Positions 58,271 through 64,000 of a stretch of DNA of 64,000 bases are shown in pieces (the first letter of the stretch is position 1; every line of letters starts with the position of its first letter). A program made the translations under genes and the position numbers. The DNA is from Zygnema circumcarinatum (taxonomy: Eukaryota; Streptophyta; Zygnematophyceae; Zygnematales; Zygnemataceae), in contig CM074804.1 of assembly GCA_037447605.1 (NCBI GenBank), positions 6,613,948 to 6,677,947 on the forward strand, written 5' to 3'. The notes under the pieces are model-generated. The model was not told the origin of the DNA and made no database searches. It worked only from the letters and a program-made list of their open reading frames with translations.

Positions 58271-61200
58271 CCATACAATAGCAAAAAACGTGAATCCTCT
58301 GCCGGAAATTTCTCGTCCATGCCATGAAAAGAAAGAAAGAAAGTCTTAAGGATCCCAGCCCTTCTACCTGCATGCGTAGGCAATATTCACGGCGGTGTCG
58401 GTCTTATCTCCCGTCAGCACCCAAATGCGAATGCCCGCCTGGGCGAGCCGTTCTATGCACTCGGAGACACCGTCCTGCAAGCAGCCGCATGGATCCGTTA
58501 AAAGACAAGCACTCAGCAGGGCAACATACGGCTTTCCAGATGGCTGTTTTGGAAAAGTTCTCTCTCAGAAACTTGAGACCAGCAATAGCTTGCATGGACC
58601 CTCAGAGAAGGAGCTTCAGTGCGCACCTGCAATTTATCTTCCACCCCCGTCCCCCCAACAAGGATGAGCTCTCTCTCTATCTCCTCTGCCACCTCCTCCA
58701 ACCGCTCCTCTCTCCCCCCTCCCACAACAGCCTTGGCTTCCAAGTATCGCTCCTCCCACTCCCGAAACTCCCCCGGGTCGATCTCTCTGTAAGCGAGCGT
58801 GAGGGTCCTTAGCCCCGCCTGCCCATAGAGAGTCATGTGTCCAACGGTCTCCTCCGCAAAGGGCGGCGGACCGGCCATAGTGCCTCGCCCATCTCGTGCA
58901 AGACGAGCCAGAATTACAACATCGGCACCTTTTGAGAGAAGGAGGATTTTACCCGCCGGGTCCTTTACTATGACAGACATTCGTTTGCGCGTGCTTGTGA
59001 ACTCTAACACTGCCAGGAGTTGGTATACAAGGTCTGGGGGGCTGTTTGCGGCGGGGGATTTTTCTTGTTTGAGGTCCTTTTCTTGGGGTTCTCTCCTTCC
59101 TCCCTCCCACCATCTCTGACCGTTCGATCCGGATGCTTGCGAGCTTGAGGAGGACGGTCTTAAAGGGAGAGGATACATTTCCTTCACATGAAGAGCTATT
59201 GGAGTTCGTTTATGAAACACGAACCCCAACTTTTTCGCTGCGACTAGGAAAGCCCCCTCGTCTGGGGATTCTGCCCTGTACTTTATTGTTCCGTTTTCCG
59301 CGGAACCTTCTGGAATGGCAGTGTGGCACAAGGCCAGTATTTCAAGAAAGCGTCTAATGACTTCAGGATGAGATTGCTTTACCCAGTTTCCTTCTCGCAA
59401 GCGATCGTCCTGCAGGTTGTATCCCTTTTCCTGATCGGGATTAATGTTTTTGCCTGACTCACTGGATTCTTCATCTTCCTCCTCCACGAACTCGATTCCT
59501 AGGGACTGCGCTCTCTTGGGATTAAGAGAGGGGAGGGATTGCAGGGGAATGCCTAATCGCATTGCGGCTCTCTCAACTTCAGTCATCCCGCTTCCGTACA
59601 GTGTCCCACCAATTGTGCATCGAAAGAAATCCATCTGGTTACACGTCAGTGTGCCGGTTTTGTCTGACAGTATTGTTGTGACCTGTATGCAGGACAGTGA
59701 CATGGAAACCCGTGAGGAATTGAGGCAATCAATGAGGCAGTGTTCAATGATTCGATGTTGTCTGTTCAAAATCTTGCTCTGCATGTCATAGTTACAAAAC
59801 TTAATTGATTAAATAAGCATTCATGAAAGAAAAAGGGGTTCACATCATCGTTACATGACCATACCTGCCCAAGCTCTTCATTCAAGCCTGCGGATCTCGC
59901 CTTTGCTGGTCTGTCTGTCACGTCATCATACATTTTGAGGTCCATGTTTATCCACCTCGCTTGGAGTATTCGCACCACTTCCAGAGAAACGTACATCGCC
60001 AGAGGAATGAGGTATCCATACAGAATGAAGCTTGTTAACAACGAAAGGATGAATACTGTTCCTGGAGAATCGGGAGCGTACAATTCGTCATACCGATACG
60101 GTTCTAGATAGTACATGGACCCTTCCACTGTGGAGCAAAGTACGGCCAGGGAAATCGCGTTGATAAGAGAAATGATGATAAGGAGGAGAAACATGAGCCA
60201 AATGATGGTGTCAAGTTTGCGGTCCATTCGCGATCGCTTTGTTCTCGGCTCCGAGCCATTCTGCGCCGACTTTGTGTCGGGGCCCGTGTAGATAGCGGCG
60301 CCGACAACGAAGTCGGTATTCTGGGCAAGGGGTCATAAACGGAGATAGTTTTAGGTTCTTTTATCATTTGCAGACATCGACTCAGAATTTCTTCAACCGG
60401 AATTGAACGACGTCTTACGTGAGGCAATCATCAGAACTGACGAGGTAACCAAACGACCAGCCAAAGCTTGGAGGCAAAAGGAAGAGTTTTTTTTGCCGTG
60501 AGGATCTCAAAATCTCCTTTTCCTCTCGCATGAGCCATAGCAATCAATGCGGCAAAACCCGTTCACGCCATACAGAAAGCAAGGGAGACAGTGCAGGGAT
60601 ATGGAACAGTGCTGGGCTCCATTCAACAACGTGCCAGCACATGAATAGAATGAATGCTTGTAGCCTTTCCTCCACAAAAGAACTCAAACGTGTCTCTGTT
60701 TCTATCAGATTCGAATAAATGCCTTTCCTGTGTGCACCTTTCTTGAAGACACACTTTGCTTACGCAAAGTTCTGCGTTGGTCTGACGTACCTGTAAGCTC
60801 GAATCGCGGAGAAGCAACTGAAGAGGACCAAGCGATACAGGCACGTCTTTGAGCTCCAAGTTTCCCGTGAAGGTGTACAGCGATGCGTTGGGAGCTTCGC
60901 AGGAGACTTTCGCTGTGAACCCATCCACGTAAATCGTTTGGTCTTCTCCGGCAATTTCCGCTGTCTCATTCAGTGCTTGGCGTACCTGGCAGTGAGCTTA
61001 TTGTTGTTGAGTTATTTTTGTTCAGAGTTACAGTCAGGGAGGAGGGCATGACTGAAGGCAATTGCAGCCCTGTGTTGATGAAGTGCAGGGGAGATTGTAT
61101 TGAGCTTGTAAGAAAGCCTCAAAGCACAGTCATGTTGCTGAACGTCAGGCTTACCTTCAGGTTTGTTTCCCCGTCAAGGTTCTTAGTCTCCACATAGCAA

Positions 61201-62674
61201 ACTCCCCCTGCTCCGCTCGAATACAGAAGAAGAATATCTGAAGGGAAATACTCCCCTTCCGAAATTTTAACAATGTCCCCAACTTGCACGTCACGCCACT
61301 GTCGTTTCGTAATGGTTCCCTGTGGATTGTAAACAAAGACTTCCCTTGCATTTACCTGAAAATTGCTCCAACAAGCCATGCCAATCTCTGTGGTCAGCAT
61401 TTGCCAGTTATGCTCAGAGCTTGAATCCAAGTCACGCATGGCCAATCACCTCATGCAAGTGCACCGACACTGACAACAACTACATTGCTTGCGCGTATTG
61501 CATTGCAACAATCCTCCGTCCCAGTCCTCACCTCCTTATCTGCCGCCGCCCTCGTTGCGTCTTCAATGTATTCGCGCGAGAGCGCCACCGCGATCACAAA
61601 GACGAGGGGGCCGACGACGCTGATGGGGCTGTACGGACTGATGGGAGTCAGGCTGAGAACTGCCATGAAGGTGAAGTACCAGTAGCCGGCACGCCGGTAT
61701 TGTTCATACAAAGCCTTGGGAAGGAAATTCAATGAAGTGTATTTTGTGCTTGTGATCACATTGCTGCAGTACCTGAATTTCCACCGTCCAAGGAGAAGTG
61801 GAAAGGTTGTCGGATCTAAGCTTGATTTGAAAGTGGAACAGGGAACATCAGAATAGTGTATGGGACATGAAGCTGGAAAGAGAGTAGAGCCTCATTGAGA
61901 TCCATTTGCAAGTAGGGCGAAGTAAGTTCTATGTCAGGTTTCAACTGCTACTGATTGCGATTTGAAAAAAGCCTAAAAGAAACTCCCTGTTCAAGATTCA
62001 TTTTTTTTGTCATAAAAATATTAGAAAAATAGGAAAAAACATGGACAATAAATAGTTTATGCTCTTCATTAGAAGCACTACCGTACTTCAAAATCATTCA
62101 TTCAGCTCAAGTACGCTCCCTAAACAGCGATAAAGTTGTTCCAGTTTTTTTGTTAAGCTACACGCCTTTGCCAGTCAATGTAGGCTTGAGATTAGAATCC
62201 TTAATTTTCCCTGGTCGTATTCGTTAACATACAAGTCTCTCGGAGACGCACCCGTTGCGGCAATACGAGTTAAGCGACACATTTAAGTGCCTTACTTTTG
62301 GTTTCATTTCTTTAGTATGCAGTCCAGTCAGAGATACACATTTTATAATGTAACCATTGACATCCATAAATGTCGCCTTTACACTGAATCCTCAACAGAG
62401 CAGTGGAAGCTTACCTGAACTGCTCATTGAGCTCCCTCTGATTGCAGAAGACCAAGCGCTTCTCCATTCCTCCAAGTTGGCCCTGCGAATCCGCCTTACG
62501 CCCTGCCAGCAAAGAGCTCCGCCATGGTGCCATCTGGCGAAGCATCTCCCGCAGCTTCTGGCTCGCCTTCGAGGCGACCATCTTTCCCTTCTCCATCACC
62601 ATGCGGGCAGCTTTTGGCTCTGATGAAGAAGCATCGCCCTGGGAGCCCCCCATCAGACCCGGAGAACGCTTCAA
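55288..62674 (-). CDS. ALA: Phospholipid-transporting P4-ATPase (flippase, ALA family)
   Basis: Moves phospholipids to the cytosolic leaflet of Golgi, trans-Golgi or plasma membranes; normally works with an ALIS/CDC50 beta subunit. Fourteen exons (minus): 62415-62674, 61532-61772, 61155-61355, 60791-60985, 59865-60320, 58627-59682, 58368-58474, 57958-58072, 57506-57796, 57223-57354, 56857-56955, 56505-56669, 56133-56327, 55288-55722. Phases agree; 1315 residues. Motifs in order: NLDGETNLK (actuator), SDKTGTLT (phosphorylated Asp), [10 protein letters not shown] and LLSKGADVV (nucleotide binding), [35 protein letters not shown] (hinge), then C-terminal membrane helices and a basic tail [14 protein letters not shown]. 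The TM4 PISL motif reads PLAM (59994-60005). The closest Arabidopsis group cannot be fixed by eye; [17 protein letters not shown] resembles the ALA3-12 branch more than ALA1/2. Confidence 0.95.
56671..56716. repeat. GAGAG pentanucleotide repeat at a flippase acceptor site
   Basis: AGGAG units, read as CTCCT on the coding strand, run almost to the CGCAG acceptor of the exon starting at 56669, so the microsatellite itself forms that intron's polypyrimidine tract. Confidence 0.9.
58226..58235. other. Assembly gap of 10 N in a poly-C tract
   Basis: Ten undetermined bases in a C homopolymer (about 58213-58267) inside a flippase intron, between exons 57958-58072 and 58368-58474. The true tract length is unknown, but coding frames are unaffected. 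Confidence 0.95.
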
Positions 62675-63728
62675 GTTTAGAGCACCTCGCAGATGGTAGC
62701 GGCAGAGCTCACAAGGAAGCTTGAAATGCCTTCTACTTCTCCGTTATAAACGCGTGGCGCCAGCGGGTTTTACTGACTGTGAGCTCGTAGTACTCCATCG
62801 ACGGGAAATAGTCTCCAGGTCGCGGCTTCAGCTTCTGCTGCTGCCCCTTACTCACGTTCTACCTTCCAATGGCGCCTTTCTCTACGCAGCTGCCTCCGTC
62901 AGATAAACTGCTTTGGATGCAAGACCCGTCCCTCTGGAGTCCTCACCGCCGCCATGGAGAGGGAGGGAGGGAGGGAGGGAGGGAGGGAGAGAGGGAGAGA
63001 GGGAGACAAAGCCAGCCGGCTCCTGCCCCTCCCTGACTGAGGCCGCGGAGCGAAGCTGCCGCCACGCGGCGCATCCTGAGTGGCTGGCGGGCCGAAAGCT
63101 CCGGACGGGCTCGCAGGTGGCGCCACGTGGACGGGCCAATGTCGGCTTTTTTGCTTGGAAATTGGTCCACAGTGGCAGGGTCCAGTCGCGGGCAGGATCC
63201 ACCGACTCCTCGTGGTCTTAAGCGAGGAGATTTAGCCAATACGAAACCGCCACGTCTTTGTATTTGCCAACGTAACAAGCTACCATTGGTCTCCGCCTAG
63301 CGGGCTGGTTTCTTGGAGATCCACTCGAAATCAACATTCGGATCAGCCTGCAGGAACTGCCTTCCGCGCGCGCGCGTACTTGTCGGCTTCTGCCCTATTT
63401 GTGTACGAACCAAGTGCTGTTCTGTACACCTTTTTTGACGTTTGTGAGAGCCTCCAGCGAATAGAAAACGGAAACGACACGCGTAACCGCCTACGTTGGT
63501 GATGCCACGTCATACGACCCATGGAACTGAGTTGCGTAATTGTAACGGGTCTTGCGCTCTGTAGAAAGCAAGGTCACATGCGCGAAAAGCGTGGAACTGG
63601 GTGACGTTCGCACATGTGTCGGCCCGATCAGCGGCTGCCACGTGTCGCGCACCCCCAAGGAGGCCCCTCCCCTCGGCGCGCTGGCTGGGTCGCGTGCCTG
63701 CTGGAAGCGGTGAAGGGGAGGGACGGCC
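62675..63728. promoter_or_regulatory. Possible bidirectional promoter between flippase (-) and the rightmost gene (+)
   Basis: Contains a GGGA simple repeat (62958-63004), a G-box GCCACGTGG followed by GGGCCAAT (63122-63138), and a second CCACGTGTC at about 63639-63647. These elements sit about 450 bases from the flippase ATG and 85 bases from the ATG at 63729. Apparent open frames in the GC-rich part have no domain. Confidence 0.4.
62958..63004. repeat. GGGA simple repeat
   Basis: GGGA units in tandem, grading into GAGAGGGA, upstream of the flippase start codon. On the transcribed flippase strand it is TCCC-rich and probably in the promoter or leader. Confidence 0.9.
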
Positions 63729-63801
63729 ATGGCTGCCTGGGGAGCGAAGGGCGCGGTTGAGGGCTGCAGGCGCCTCCTGCCCTCTCTGTCGAGGGGCTCA
63801 G
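63729..63801 (+). CDS. Possible first exon of a gene leaving the right edge
   Basis: ATG at 63729 opens a 24-codon frame (MAAWGAKGAVEGCRRLLPSL, then SRGS) that runs into a textbook donor, GGCTCAG|GTGAGG, at 63801. The peptide has Arg/Lys but no acidic cluster (one Glu), with small and hydrophobic residues, like a mitochondrial or plastid presequence. It sits just downstream of a G-box-rich region. No downstream exon is in the window to confirm it, so the call is tentative and the product unknown. Confidence 0.35.
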
Positions 63802-64000
63802 GTGAGGGGCCCTGCGGGCATGGCAGCCGCGTGCTTTGCATGAGCGCTGGACACGAGGCGGCTAGAAGCATGCAGCAAATGTGTCTATGGTCTTGATGCA
63901 CTTCTGAAAGAAAGTTGAAGCGTTTTTCCTTTGGACGGATATCAGATATTCTCTTTTTTTTCTCTGTAAACTGGTCAATCTAGGGCGACGCATGTGCTTC

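Overview
This is nuclear DNA of a streptophyte plant, most likely a land plant. Genes are split by canonical introns of about 60 bp to more than 2 kb, and the proteins are plant-type: a plant PI4-kinase beta with charged FFRKLF-like repeats, a TAXIMIN peptide gene, a CYT1/VTC1-type GDP-mannose pyrophosphorylase, COP9 signalosome subunit 8, a plant homocysteine S-methyltransferase and an ALA-type flippase. Moderate GC, low gene density and GC-rich promoters suggest a non-seed plant (bryophyte or lycophyte grade), but I cannot fix the species. Three runs of exactly 10 N mark small assembly gaps. LAYOUT: 1-3442 (-) 5' part of a homocysteine S-methyltransferase gene running off the left edge; 3443-5982 divergent promoter region holding a Tc1/mariner-like element; 5983-9604 (+) single-B-box protein; 10560-14360 (-) GT90/CAP10 glycosyltransferase; 15447-18917 (-) CSN8; 19349-19770 tandem duplication upstream of CSN8; 19953-26648 repeat block with degenerate Ty3/gypsy polyprotein remnants (-); 28138-28779 (+) small one-pass membrane protein of unknown function; 29753-30127 foldback element; 31214-42662 (+) PI4K beta, 16 exons; 45533-48143 (+) GDP-mannose pyrophosphorylase, 6 exons; 50888-51777 (-) TAXIMIN, 3 exons; 52609-54485 non-autonomous hAT-like element with 8-bp target duplication; 55288-62674 (-) P4-ATPase flippase, 14 exons; 63729 onward (+) a possible first exon of a gene leaving the right edge. 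Exon chains for CSN8, PI4K beta, GMPP, TAXIMIN and the flippase were joined by hand; phases agree and no frame is broken, so these genes look intact. HOW THE GENES RELATE: they are ordinary unlinked eukaryotic genes, not an operon. PI4K beta and the flippase both act on membrane lipid identity at the Golgi/trans-Golgi/plasma membrane, GMPP supplies GDP-mannose for ascorbate, cell wall and glycosylation, and the GT90 protein is probably a Golgi glycosyltransferase, but the shared theme is probably coincidence. NOVELTY: I found no convincing undescribed multigene system. The best leads are the enlarged repeat region of PI4K beta, a flippase with an altered PISL motif, a second exon-like copy inside a GT90 intron, two GC-AG introns in one gene, a His-rich TAXIMIN, and several structured transposons with readable termini.
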